Shown here piece after piece: positions 26,393 to 36,300 of a stretch of DNA of 64,000 nucleotides. The position numbers and the translations under genes are program-made. The stretch is taken from the NCBI GenBank assembly GCA_903893625.1, contig CAITND010000187.1, forward strand, positions 20,659-84,658. The letters run 5' to 3'. The stretch is from an uncultured Oscillatoriales cyanobacterium (GTDB lineage: Bacteria; Cyanobacteriota; Cyanobacteriia; Cyanobacteriales; Microcoleaceae). Under the pieces are notes generated by a model, which did no database searches, was not told the DNA's origin, and saw only the letters and a list, made by a program, of their open reading frames with translations. Numbering within the stretch: position 1 is the stretch's first letter; each line of letters begins with the position of its first letter.

Positions 26393-26794
26393 TTAATCTC
26401 CCGGTTTACAAACGTTGTAATCTTCATGAGAGAGAACTTTTTGGGGAACGAGGAAATTACCACTATCTTGACAAAGCATTCGATAATTCCGCGTGACGGG
26501 AATACTGATAATAAATCGATTATGGCGAAGTCGCTTCCCCCCAAAGTCTCGATAACTCTTTTGGTCATTTAAGCCAGCAATAATCGCCCTGGCTTTAATC
26601 ACGACATAATCCGGTAAGCCTCTCAGGTCAATAATATCCTGAGCAAAGGAGGCTTCCCACTGTTGTTTTTTGGTTCGTTTGTCCTCAATGGCCTGATGGT
26701 GGGAATCCTTTGTCACCTCTTGTTGATTACAACGATGACAGATTTTCCCATATCCTTTATGGCCACAGGGAAATGTCCTCTTTCGTTTTGGCAT
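26393..26794 (-). CDS. Zinc-finger plus RelE/ParE-like protein
   Basis: A 133-aa protein with an N-terminal zinc-binding motif (FPCGHKGYGKICHRC, near residues 9-23; Cys-x-His and Cys-x2-Cys) and a C-terminal half that looks like the RelE/ParE toxin fold ('WEASFAQDIIDLRGLP', 'SYRDFGGKRLRHNRFIISIP', 'NYRMLCQDSG', 'VLSHEDYNVC'). No antitoxin gene is visible beside it, so toxin activity is doubtful. Zinc-headed members of this type occur in cyanobacteria. The frame is open upstream to 26857, but the ATG at 26794 (MPKRKR) gives the compact family N-terminus. Confidence 0.65.
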   Translation of the reverse strand: MPKRKRTFPCGHKGYGKICHRCNQQEVTKDSHHQAIEDKRTKKQQWEASFAQDIIDLRGLPDYVVIKARAIIAGLNDQKSYRDFGGKRLRHNRFIISIPVTRNYRMLCQDSGNFLVPQKVLSHEDYNVCKPGD

Positions 26795-27080
26795 AGCACA
26801 GCAGTGAGGGTTATTACCCGCGCCTACAAGCCCTGAACCAGTGCTTACGGCGCTCACAGACGGTTAAAAAGTGTGACATCCTTTTAACTCGGTAGCTTGG
26901 CAGAAATTAAGTTAATCTCCCCCCTATTAATAGATTACCCGAATCAGGAGGCAGGAGTTGAATCGTCCTGGGTGAGTGGCCCGTTACCTCGGTTTTACAG
27001 GAAACTCGGAAAAATCCCTTGTTTGTTGTTCCTCTTGCTGCCAAACTATTAATAGAATCTATTCATTTTTGGGATTAGTT

Positions 27081-28751
27081 GTGGATCAATTCAGCCGAAT
27101 TTCGTTGCAGTTGGGTTTAACTGTATTACTGGCTTTGAGTCTGGATGCTTGTGTTAAAAATTCATCCCAATCTGTCTTAAAGCCCCGTTTACAACCCTTA
27201 CCTCAAGATCCTTTAATTCAAGTTTATTTTAATCATTCTGAAGCGTCAGTTTATCCAGAACCCTATCGTCAATCTGTGCGTTTTGGGGATAATTTAGAAC
27301 AAATTATTATTGATACAATTGCTCAAGGAACATCAACAATTGATGTGGCAGTTCAAGAATTCCGTTTACCCAATATTGCTCAAGCGTTAGTGGAACGTCA
27401 TCAAGCTGGGGTTCAGGTAAGAGTAATTTTAGAAAATACCTATCGTCGTCCTTGGAGTTCATTAACATCCACAGAAATTCAGCAGTTACCTGAACGGGAA
27501 AAGAATCGATATCAGGAATTTATATTACTAGCCGATTTGAACCGGGATGGAACAGTTAGCTCGGAGGAAAGTCAGCAACGAGATGCTTTAATCGTGTTAG
27601 AAAATGCCGGAATTCCGATAATTGATGATACCAAAGATGGCTCAACCGGGACAGGCTTAATGCACCATAAATTTATGGTCGTTGATGGCAAAAATATAAT
27701 TATTACTTCTGCTAACTGGACAACGAGCGATGTTCACGGTGATTTTCAAGCCTTAGAAAGTCAAGGAAATGCGAATAATTTATTAAAGATTGAAAGTGCA
27801 AAATTAGCACAATTATTGACTCAAGAGTTTAATTTAATGTGGGGAGATGGCGTTGGCAAAAAAAAGGATAGTTTATTTGGAATAAAAAAACCTTTTCGAG
27901 GTGATCAGACTATTGTAGTCGGGAATATTCCTGTTACCGTTCAATTTTCTCCTACCTCTGGAAAACAACCTTGGCAAAATAGCACTAATGGTTTAATTGA
28001 ACAACAGTTACAAAAGGCTGCTCAATCCTTTAATTTTGCCTTATTTGTATTTTCTTCTCAAGATATTGTGAATACCTTAGAAAAAAAACATCAAAATCAG
28101 GTATTAATTCAGGGATTAATTGACCCTGATTTTGCCTATCGTTCCTATAGTGAAGGGTTAGATATGATGGGAATTTCGTTAGTTAATAAGTGTCGTTATG
28201 AAGCGGAAAATCATCCTTGGAAACAGCCTATTTCCACAGTAGGAATTCCGAATTTATACCCTAGCGATCGCTTACATCATAAATTTGGAATTATTGATGG
28301 TAAAATTGTAATCACAGGTTCCCATAATTGGACAGAAGGCGCTAATACCCAAAACGATGAAACCTTAATTGTGATTAAAAATCAAACCGTTGCGAATCAT
28401 TTTCAGAGAGAATTTGAACGACTGTATCAAAATTCAGCCCTAGGAATTCCCAGTTGGCTATTAACAAAAATTGAAAAAGATTTAAAAGCCTGTGGGGGTT
28501 CTATTACTACAAAATCTACTAATTCTAAACCTGTAGAGACTGTAAATTCAGGGTCTTCAAGCGTTAAAATTAATCTGAATACAGCGACCCAAGCGGAATT
28601 AGAAACCTTACCCGGAGTGGGTGCAAAATTAGCTCAAAATATTATAGCCACTAGACAGAAAAAACCCTTTACTTCCCTAAAAGATTTAGATCAGGTGTCC
28701 GGTGTTGGGCAAAAATTATTAGAAAAGATCAGCGATCGCGTTACTTGGTAA
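27081..28751 (+). CDS. Phospholipase D-like lipoprotein with EF-hand loop and C-terminal HhH domain
   Basis: A ~556-aa protein with two PLD (HKD) motifs, 'MHHKFMVVDG' (His195, Lys197, Asp202) and 'LHHKFGIIDGK', each followed by an S/N-containing strand ('TSANW', 'GSHNW'). An EF-hand loop DLNRDGTVSSEE (about 152-163) lies inside the first PLD half. The C-terminus has ComEA-type helix-hairpin-helix repeats ('INLNTATQAELETLPGVGAK', then 'VSGVGQKLL'), which bind DNA. The N-terminus has a hydrophobic segment ending in a lipobox-like LDAC, so it is probably an exported lipoprotein. The GTG at 27081 is my choice; GTG at 26976 would add 35 residues. Confidence 0.78.
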   Translation: MDQFSRISLQLGLTVLLALSLDACVKNSSQSVLKPRLQPLPQDPLIQVYFNHSEASVYPEPYRQSVRFGDNLEQIIIDTIAQGTSTIDVAVQEFRLPNIAQALVERHQAGVQVRVILENTYRRPWSSLTSTEIQQLPEREKNRYQEFILLADLNRDGTVSSEESQQRDALIVLENAGIPIIDDTKDGSTGTGLMHHKFMVVDGKNIIITSANWTTSDVHGDFQALESQGNANNLLKIESAKLAQLLTQEFNLMWGDGVGKKKDSLFGIKKPFRGDQTIVVGNIPVTVQFSPTSGKQPWQNSTNGLIEQQLQKAAQSFNFALFVFSSQDIVNTLEKKHQNQVLIQGLIDPDFAYRSYSEGLDMMGISLVNKCRYEAENHPWKQPISTVGIPNLYPSDRLHHKFGIIDGKIVITGSHNWTEGANTQNDETLIVIKNQTVANHFQREFERLYQNSALGIPSWLLTKIEKDLKACGGSITTKSTNSKPVETVNSGSSSVKINLNTATQAELETLPGVGAKLAQNIIATRQKKPFTSLKDLDQVSGVGQKLLEKISDRVTW

Positions 28752-28842
28752 ACCCGACAACAAATGAACCCTATTATCTCATACAGCAAGTCTAAATTTC
28801 ATATTTTAGCATTAAAATAGAGACAAAATCAACAAATTCAAT

Positions 28843-29937
28843 ATGGCTAAAATTGGTTTACGAGGGCGTTTATTTTTATCCCATCTGTTAGTGATGTTAA
28901 TTGGGGTGACATCCTTAGTGATTATTGGAAAAATTTCTTCTCCTCGGTTTTTCGTCAGTAATTTAGAACAACTAGAAGGCCCAGGATTTAGGTTACAATA
29001 TATTCGGACTCGTCTTGTAAAAGGCTTTGAAATTGCTTGGAACCGCAGCACCTTTTGGTCAGTTTTAGCGGGAACAACCGCCGCCGTCGGACTCAGTTAT
29101 TGGTTAACAAAAAGAATTACCCAACCCCTCACCCAAATGGAAGAAATTACCCAGAAATTTGCTTCCGGGGAATGGTCAGAACGAATGTCTTCTAGTGATA
29201 TTCCTGAGTTAAATCAATTAGCGATGAGCTTTAATCAAATGGCGGCTAGTTTACAAAATGTTGAAAAAGGACGAAGAGAACTAATTAGTGATTTAACCCA
29301 TGAATTAAGAACTCCGTTAACCGTTGTCAGAGGATATTTAGAAGAAATAGCCGATGGTCATATTGAACCTTCTCCCGAAATTTATCAACAATTAGCTAAA
29401 GAAACCAAACGCTTAGAACGATTAGTTAACGATTTACAGGAACTCTCAAAAGTTGAATCTGGTTATTTATCCATTCATCAAAAACCCGTTAATTTATATC
29501 CTTTATTAGAATCCTTAGTCCAACGATTTTCCGATCAACTGTTAGAAGATGGGCCAATTCTTCAATTAGAATCTAAACGTGATTTGCCTTTAGTTTTAGC
29601 TGACTTAGATCGAACCGAACAAATTTTAGTCAACTTATTAGGAAATGCCATTTGTTATACCGAAACGGGAACAATTACCGTTAAGATAGAAAATGATTTA
29701 AGCTTTCTTTGGGTTGCAGTAATTGATACTGGAATTGGCATTTCTCCCGAAGATTTACCCTATGTTTTTGAACGCTTTTGGCGAGCAGATCGTTCCCGTT
29801 CTCGACATTCAGGAGGAACTGGAATTGGATTAGCAATTACCCGTCGTTTAGTAGAATTACAAGGAGGAAAAATTTCCGTTTCCAGTCATTTAGGACAAGG
29901 TAGTATTTTTAAATTTTCATTCCCCCTAGCTAAATAA
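28843..29937 (+). CDS. Membrane sensor histidine kinase
   Basis: A 364-aa two-component kinase. TM1 is at about 11-29 and TM2 at about 71-88, with only ~40 residues between, so the extracytoplasmic sensor is very small. A HAMP segment (~89-142), HisKA with phospho-acceptor His153 in 'DLTHELRTPLTVV', and HATPase_c with N, G1 (DTGIGIS) and G2 (GGTGIGLAI) boxes follow. The layout is BaeS-like. No response regulator gene is adjacent, so it is an orphan kinase whose partner lies elsewhere. Confidence 0.92.
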   Translation: MAKIGLRGRLFLSHLLVMLIGVTSLVIIGKISSPRFFVSNLEQLEGPGFRLQYIRTRLVKGFEIAWNRSTFWSVLAGTTAAVGLSYWLTKRITQPLTQMEEITQKFASGEWSERMSSSDIPELNQLAMSFNQMAASLQNVEKGRRELISDLTHELRTPLTVVRGYLEEIADGHIEPSPEIYQQLAKETKRLERLVNDLQELSKVESGYLSIHQKPVNLYPLLESLVQRFSDQLLEDGPILQLESKRDLPLVLADLDRTEQILVNLLGNAICYTETGTITVKIENDLSFLWVAVIDTGIGISPEDLPYVFERFWRADRSRSRHSGGTGIGLAITRRLVELQGGKISVSSHLGQGSIFKFSFPLAK

Positions 29938-30247
29938 CTCGTAGGTTATGACAATTCTCGATTGTTATTAGTCATTACGTCAATTTTGTCAACAGTATAA
30001 TCCACATATTTTAAAATTAATATAACTTTTAACATCCGTATTTTTACTGAGGAAAAGTTTCCGAAATTGAGTTAATAAAAAATGACAATATGAAATCTAT
30101 CTTGCTAACTGAGAACAATAAGGTTAAGTTAGAGTAAAGATGGAGATCGGCCATTTTGGGAGATTCAAAATTGACAAATTCTCTTTGATAAGAATTGTTA
30201 ATCCTATTTCCCGAAAACTTCCTATCAAAACTCAAAAAAAGTTGATC
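29938..30247 (+). other. AT-rich intergenic region before the helicase module
   Basis: A 310-bp stretch between the histidine kinase and the two-gene helicase module. It holds a TATAAT hexamer at 29996-30001 without a convincing -35 partner, and no repeat or RNA structure that I can support. The frame of the next gene is open back to an ATG at 30140, so part of this stretch might be coding. Confidence 0.4.
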
Positions 30248-33200
30248 ATGGATTACTTAAAGTGGAATAATCTGATTGCGGCTCATTTCTTCAATGAAGA
30301 ACGGGCAGGGTGCAACGTCTATCTCTATGTTACAGAAGAACTGATTAATAATTTAGGATCTAATTATCAAGTTGATTGTCAAGACTTTATTAGAGCTATT
30401 AAAAGAGGGTCGTCTTGTTTTTCTGAACGTTATCCCAATATTTTTCGGACTGCTTTAGCATTAAAAGATTTAGACAAATATAAATCTAAAAAATTAAAGT
30501 ATCCGCGTTATATTGGATATTTAGCGTTTTTTGTTTTAGCGGCAACCCATGATGCAGATGATAATTTTGCCTCTCATAATTATTATGGAAGACTGCGAAA
30601 TTTATTAAGAGATTCTGCGGATAGACAATATCCAGACTTTCGTGAAATGTTTAAATTGTGGGATGATTTAGAAACCTGGGCAAATCATGAAAAACTAGGC
30701 GAATGGGGAATTTTCAAGAAAATTACTGTTGGAGATAATCGTCATATTGCTTTCCCTCTGGGACAAACTCTATTAACTGAGGAAGAAATAAAAAACTTAC
30801 CGACAATTTTTGATGCTGCTGATTTATTGCCTAATTCTTCAATCTCTGATCAAAATTTAGCTAACTTACTCATTGAGAAAGGTAACAAAATTCTCAACAG
30901 AAGAACAATTCGATTATTGGAGTCAGGAATTAATAATGAATTTTGTCAAGCACTCCTGAATATTGTTTTAGAGGAGTTAGCGAAATGGGATGGAACAGGA
31001 GAATTTTTATCGGAAAATGGAACGTTAATTTATCGTTATTTATTGGGACTTTCCGCAAAATGGGATCGAACAGCACAATATTTAAAGCTAAAAGTAAGAT
31101 GTAAAATAGGAAAAAATTTCCCAGAAAATGGGTTATCGTTTGACGATAAATATTCCTGCGAACCAGAAAGCGAAAATTGGTCTACTCCTATTTCCATTGA
31201 TTTATCTCAATATTGGCAAACAGGTTTTGAATTAAAATCTTCTGATCAAAAATGTCAATTTAAACTTTACCCATCTAAAGTTCGCCTGTTAATTTTAGGG
31301 ATGGGGGAAGGTTTATCAGGGTTGATAGAAGATTCAAAACTTCTGCCTAATATTCCCTTTTATTTAATTGTACATCAAAGTTGTTCCCACCATATAGAAC
31401 AATGGGGTAAATCTGATTGTAAAGGGTTTGAAAAAGTCACAATTAATCAAGGTTTACCTCCTGGTTGGAACTTCTATAAAGCGGATGCTGCTTTGAGAGA
31501 TACGTTAAAAGATCAATATCCTATATTGGCATTTCCCACAACAACTAAACTGAATATGGTTGGGGGTATTCGTTTAGAAAAGGGTAATAATTTTTTTGCC
31601 TTTGCACCTCCTAAGTTCATCCTAGAAAGTGGCAATGAATCAACAACAGTTCAGGGTTATTCTAATGAAACCCTATTGAACCTAGAGTATCAAAATGGAA
31701 TTTATACCTTACCATTAAATGCTCCAACAAATCAAAAAATTGAGATTAAAGTTAAGCAAGGAGATGAAATTATTACTTGCCGTTTTTTGGAGTTAGTTGA
31801 TAATTTTGACAATCAGCAACTTGCAAAAATCCAGTATTTTGATGCTGTTGGAAATTTAACCCAGGAGTCAAGGGGAGTTGCTGGAGGATATTTTCAGGAC
31901 TATAAACCCCCTGCTTTTCAATACAATTCTGTTGTTGCTACCAATACCGATCAAAATATTATCTTAATTGGCAGAAAACCTGGGCAAATTGCTAACCCTT
32001 CAGAACAATTTAATTGGCAACCGATTTGGCAAATTAGTCTCGGTTCCCGGTCTGTTAAATTTTGTGGAAATAGTGAAGTTGATTCTCAACCTCAAAATTA
32101 CATTTGTACAGATTTAGAAAAATTACGAGATTGGAAAAAAGTCTTATGGAAAGAAAAAAATAAAGTTATTTCAGTTGAACGAGGGAAACGTGAACTTTGG
32201 GAACAATATACAAAATTTGCCAAGAAAATTAAAGCTAAAAAACCCAAATTATCTGAAAAATTGAATCGACAAAGTAAAACGATAGATTCTCCAAAAAATT
32301 GTATTCAACCTGGATACCCTGATCAATTACTTTATGTGATCTCAGTTAAACAAACAATGTTGTGGCAAAAATTCAAACAGATTGTCAATTGTTTATATTT
32401 TCAAGATGATGAACAAAAGGGACAGCAACATTTAATTATTCGTTCTTTCTTAGAGTCATTAGGTCATTGTGATTTTGACTTTACTGACAATAATAAAGTC
32501 TATGCTTGTCCTCCTGTTTTAGTCAGATTGCCTAATCTAACTGTACCACAAGCAATTTTATCAGGGTTAAGATTTCCTGACACTTTGCAACGGTTATCGC
32601 AAGTTTGTCGCTCAATGAATCCCCATATTTACTTAGAAGTAACACCACAACCAGGAAAATATAAACTCCTGCCTCAGCGAGTGTTAATTCAAACAGAAAC
32701 AGAACATGAATTAGAGGAAATTGCTACTCATTTTAACTTCTATTATAGCGCAATTCCTACTGCTTGGTCACTGGTTAATTTTTCAGATTCCCTAGAGAAG
32801 TATTTACCAGCTTTTGAAGAACAAGGAGAATTAAATTGGGACAAAAAAATATTTGATCCTCAAAATTTTGAATTTAAAACCAATCCATCACTAGAGTCTA
32901 ATATTCATCTTACTGAATATTCTCATCCGAAAACTAAAGTTCGATCTTACTACTTCTGGCGAGATCAACAGTCTGTAAAAGTTGATAAAACTTGGGGAAT
33001 TTATGCAGTTTTACAGGAATTAAAGCAAAATGTTTTACGCTATGATCCTGACAAGGCTCTAATGGCTATTCCCACGGGTGCTACTCTACCCAAACTGTTA
33101 GAAAGAGCGTTAACTCTGTGTTCAGGATATATCCCCGAATATCGCCAGTTATCGGGATCACAGATAAGATTTAAAGTGTTTCGAGATGTTCCCGATTTAA

Positions 33201-33262
33201 TTGCAAATAAGTTAGCCGAGAAACTTTGTCAAACTTTACAAATACAATCCTTGGATTTGTGA
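30248..33262 (+). CDS. Large unknown protein, partner of the DUF1998 helicase
   Basis: A ~1004-aa protein that I do not recognise as a named family. It starts '[15 protein letters not shown]' and is predicted soluble. There is no P-loop, nuclease or methyltransferase motif I can defend. An Asp/His-rich region '[15 protein letters not shown]' lies near residue 140. The next gene begins 40 bp downstream on the same strand with a GGGAG ribosome site, so the two are co-transcribed and probably form a complex. An ATG at 30140 would add 36 residues with no ribosome site. The unusual pairing with a very large DUF1998 helicase suggests a defence role, which is inference. Confidence 0.6.
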   Translation: MDYLKWNNLIAAHFFNEERAGCNVYLYVTEELINNLGSNYQVDCQDFIRAIKRGSSCFSERYPNIFRTALALKDLDKYKSKKLKYPRYIGYLAFFVLAATHDADDNFASHNYYGRLRNLLRDSADRQYPDFREMFKLWDDLETWANHEKLGEWGIFKKITVGDNRHIAFPLGQTLLTEEEIKNLPTIFDAADLLPNSSISDQNLANLLIEKGNKILNRRTIRLLESGINNEFCQALLNIVLEELAKWDGTGEFLSENGTLIYRYLLGLSAKWDRTAQYLKLKVRCKIGKNFPENGLSFDDKYSCEPESENWSTPISIDLSQYWQTGFELKSSDQKCQFKLYPSKVRLLILGMGEGLSGLIEDSKLLPNIPFYLIVHQSCSHHIEQWGKSDCKGFEKVTINQGLPPGWNFYKADAALRDTLKDQYPILAFPTTTKLNMVGGIRLEKGNNFFAFAPPKFILESGNESTTVQGYSNETLLNLEYQNGIYTLPLNAPTNQKIEIKVKQGDEIITCRFLELVDNFDNQQLAKIQYFDAVGNLTQESRGVAGGYFQDYKPPAFQYNSVVATNTDQNIILIGRKPGQIANPSEQFNWQPIWQISLGSRSVKFCGNSEVDSQPQNYICTDLEKLRDWKKVLWKEKNKVISVERGKRELWEQYTKFAKKIKAKKPKLSEKLNRQSKTIDSPKNCIQPGYPDQLLYVISVKQTMLWQKFKQIVNCLYFQDDEQKGQQHLIIRSFLESLGHCDFDFTDNNKVYACPPVLVRLPNLTVPQAILSGLRFPDTLQRLSQVCRSMNPHIYLEVTPQPGKYKLLPQRVLIQTETEHELEEIATHFNFYYSAIPTAWSLVNFSDSLEKYLPAFEEQGELNWDKKIFDPQNFEFKTNPSLESNIHLTEYSHPKTKVRSYYFWRDQQSVKVDKTWGIYAVLQELKQNVLRYDPDKALMAIPTGATLPKLLERALTLCSGYIPEYRQLSGSQIRFKVFRDVPDLIANKLAEKLCQTLQIQSLDL

Positions 33263-33302
33263 TAAACTTATCTTTATAAGCCAAAGGGAGAGGCGATCGC
33301 GT

Positions 33303-36300
33303 ATGTATGACCCAGTAGGAGCCTTTAAAAAAATTCGGGAAAATTTCCTGCTTTATATCAAGACTGCTTTTGCAACTCGATTTCCAGAAATTGAACAAGA
33401 GCGGGAAGAAATATTACTTCAATATGGGGTATTTTGTCAGGAACCCTGGATAGAACCTCTCCCTCGATATAAACGTTCTGGTAAAACGATTCATCAATTA
33501 GAATTAACCGATGTTCCTGAGTTAAATGAAACGACGCTGAAAGAGTTTCAGGAACTTGCCGCCTGTGGTTTAGTAGGGGATTATCAACTCTACAGCCATC
33601 AATTAGAAATGCTAAAAAAAGCATTGTCGGGTCAAAATGCCGTTGTCACCGCAGGTACGGGTTCTGGTAAAACCGAGTCCTTTCTTTTGCCTTTATTTGC
33701 TTATTTAATTCAAGAATCAAAACAACAAAATTGGCAACCCCCTAATCCAGAACATCCCCACTTAAATGATTGGTGGTCAAATTCAGAATGGCAAGATCAA
33801 TGCTATCCTATCATCAATAAAAACCGCCGTTGGAAACGTTCTTATCGCGTCCCCCAAAGAAGTCATGAAAAGCGAGAAGCAGCCGTTAGAGCGTTAATTT
33901 TATATCCGATGAATGCCCTAGTCGAAGATCAATTAACACGACTGAGACGGGCGTTAGATTCTGAGGAATCTCGCAACTGGTTTCAACAGAATAGAAACGG
34001 CAATCGTATTTATTTTGGTCGATACAATGGAGTTACACCCGTACCTGGACATGAACTTACAGAAAAGGGTAGACCTAATGGGAATAAAATCGAAGAATTA
34101 GTTAAACAAATACAGCAAATTTCTGAGTCTGCGAAAGCAGCTAAACGCCATATTGAAGAAACAAAAAATGATGTTAAGTTCTTTTTTCCACAATTAGATG
34201 GGTCAGAAATGCGATGTCGCTGGGATATGCAGGATCATCCCCCGGATATTCTGATCACGAACTACTCCATGCTGGGTATTATGTTAATGCGGGATGTAGA
34301 TAAAAATATTTTTGAAAAAACAAAAAAATGGTTAGAAAATAAAGATAGTGTTTTTCATTTAATATTAGATGAACTGCATTTATATCGAGGAACACAGGGA
34401 ACAGAAGTTGCTTATTTATTACGCCTATTATTACAACGCTTAGGTTTATATCCAGGTCATCCCCAATTAAGAATTTTAGCTTCTAGTGCATCCCTTGAAC
34501 CAAATGATCCAGATAGCTTAGAGTTTTTATCGGATTTTTTTGGGACAGAATGGCATTCTGATCAGATTATTCCTGGTGATCCTGAACCGATTTCAGATAT
34601 TTTAATTCCAGAAACCTTACCGAATGAACCGTTTATTGCTTTAGCTAATTTAGCTAATAATAAAATTTCCAAAGAAAAAGAAACTTTAAAACAAACATCG
34701 GAATATAAACTCTGTAAAGATATTTTAGAATCTGAATCTAAGGCAATTTCAGCCAAAATGATTCTAGCTTGTCAAGAAGATGGGAACGAAAAAACTCGTG
34801 CTGTTTCCCTAACTAAGTTTGGCAAAAAACTATTCTGTGAAACCTTAGAAGACCAACAATTATGGAAAGCAATTCAAGGGTTATTAATTACTAGGGGATT
34901 ATCAGATAAATCAGACCTAATTTCATTTAGATTTCATTGGTTTTTCCGTAATATTGAAGGACTTTGGGCTTGTACTCAACCTAACTATGGGTGCAAAGAA
35001 AATGACACCAGTGAAAATCGACCCATTGGTAAGCTATTTGCTAAATCTCCCCCTATCCTTTGTGATCAATATCGAGTCTTAGAACTACTCTATTGTGAAC
35101 AGTGTGGAACGGTATTTTATGGGGGAAATCGTCGGCCTTTATCGGATAATAATGGTTGGGAATTGTTACCCACTGACCCGAATATTGAAGGTATTCCTGA
35201 CCGGAAAACAGCAGTTTTTTTAGATCGGAAAAATTATTTTGAATATGCGGTATTTTGGCCGTTTAAAGATGAACTAGATGAGGAAGTTAAAAAAGGTTGG
35301 AATCAACCATTAATCTCATCAAAAAATACGGAAAAAATAGACAATAAGAAAGATAAATCAAAGGAAAAAGCGTGCTGGGATGAAGCATATTTAGACAGCC
35401 GTAGTGGTTGCGTTAGTTTGGGAAAACCGAATAGTGACTTAGAAAATAAACAGGCGGTTAAGATGGGCTATGTCTTTAATTTTCGATCACCCTCTTTAGA
35501 AAAACAACAATCTATTCGAGCATTACCTTCCCTATGTCCTTGTTGTAGTGCAGATTATACTAGAAAAAAAATTAAAAAATCACCGATTCGCGGGTTTCGG
35601 ACAGGTTTTTCTAAGGTCAGTCAACTGTTATCAAAAGAACTTTTTTATCAACTCCCAGACAACGCAGAATCACGGAAATTAGTGGTTTTTTCCGATAGTC
35701 GTGAAGATGCGGCTTCGATTGCTAATGGAATTGAGCGATCGCACTATGATGATTTAGTTAGAGAAACCATCTTTGATGAATTACGACTATTAGCTCTGGG
35801 TCAATTCCATCTCCTAGAAGATTTAGAACAAGATAATCAACCGACTCATCCTGATTCGATATTATTTGCTCAACGAAATTCAGAATCGATTTCAGAATTG
35901 CTAGAAGCGATTGAAACTGCTATAACACCATTACCAGAAGGTCTTGTTCCAAAACAATTAAAAGTGCTAAAAGAATTGCAAGAGCAAGCTCAGGAAAAAC
36001 TCAATGAAATTCGCCAACGGGGTCAAACTCGGATCATTCCTTTGCGGGTACTGTTTGAGGATCAAAATAACTCTCAAGACCCAGGACTCTTAATTCAAAA
36101 ATTAGCACTATTGGGCGTTAACCCAGCCGGAAATGATGTAGATTATCAAGATTTTTATTATGTGTATGGGGAGAAATGTAATTATTGGACGGAATTATTT
36201 GATTTTGAGACAGGAGGATGGAAACGTGACTTGATACCTTCAACAAGAAATAAAAAAGATAAAACTCTTCGGGAAAAGGTTGAATCAGAAATCTGTGATA

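Noticed and set aside
26795..26975. Possible IS605/TnpB right-end remnant upstream of the zinc-finger protein (sequence reading ...GGTTCAGGGCTTGTAGGCGCGGG on the minus strand)
   Set aside because: It resembles tails seen near TnpB elements, but no TnpB residues or second end could be shown in the window.
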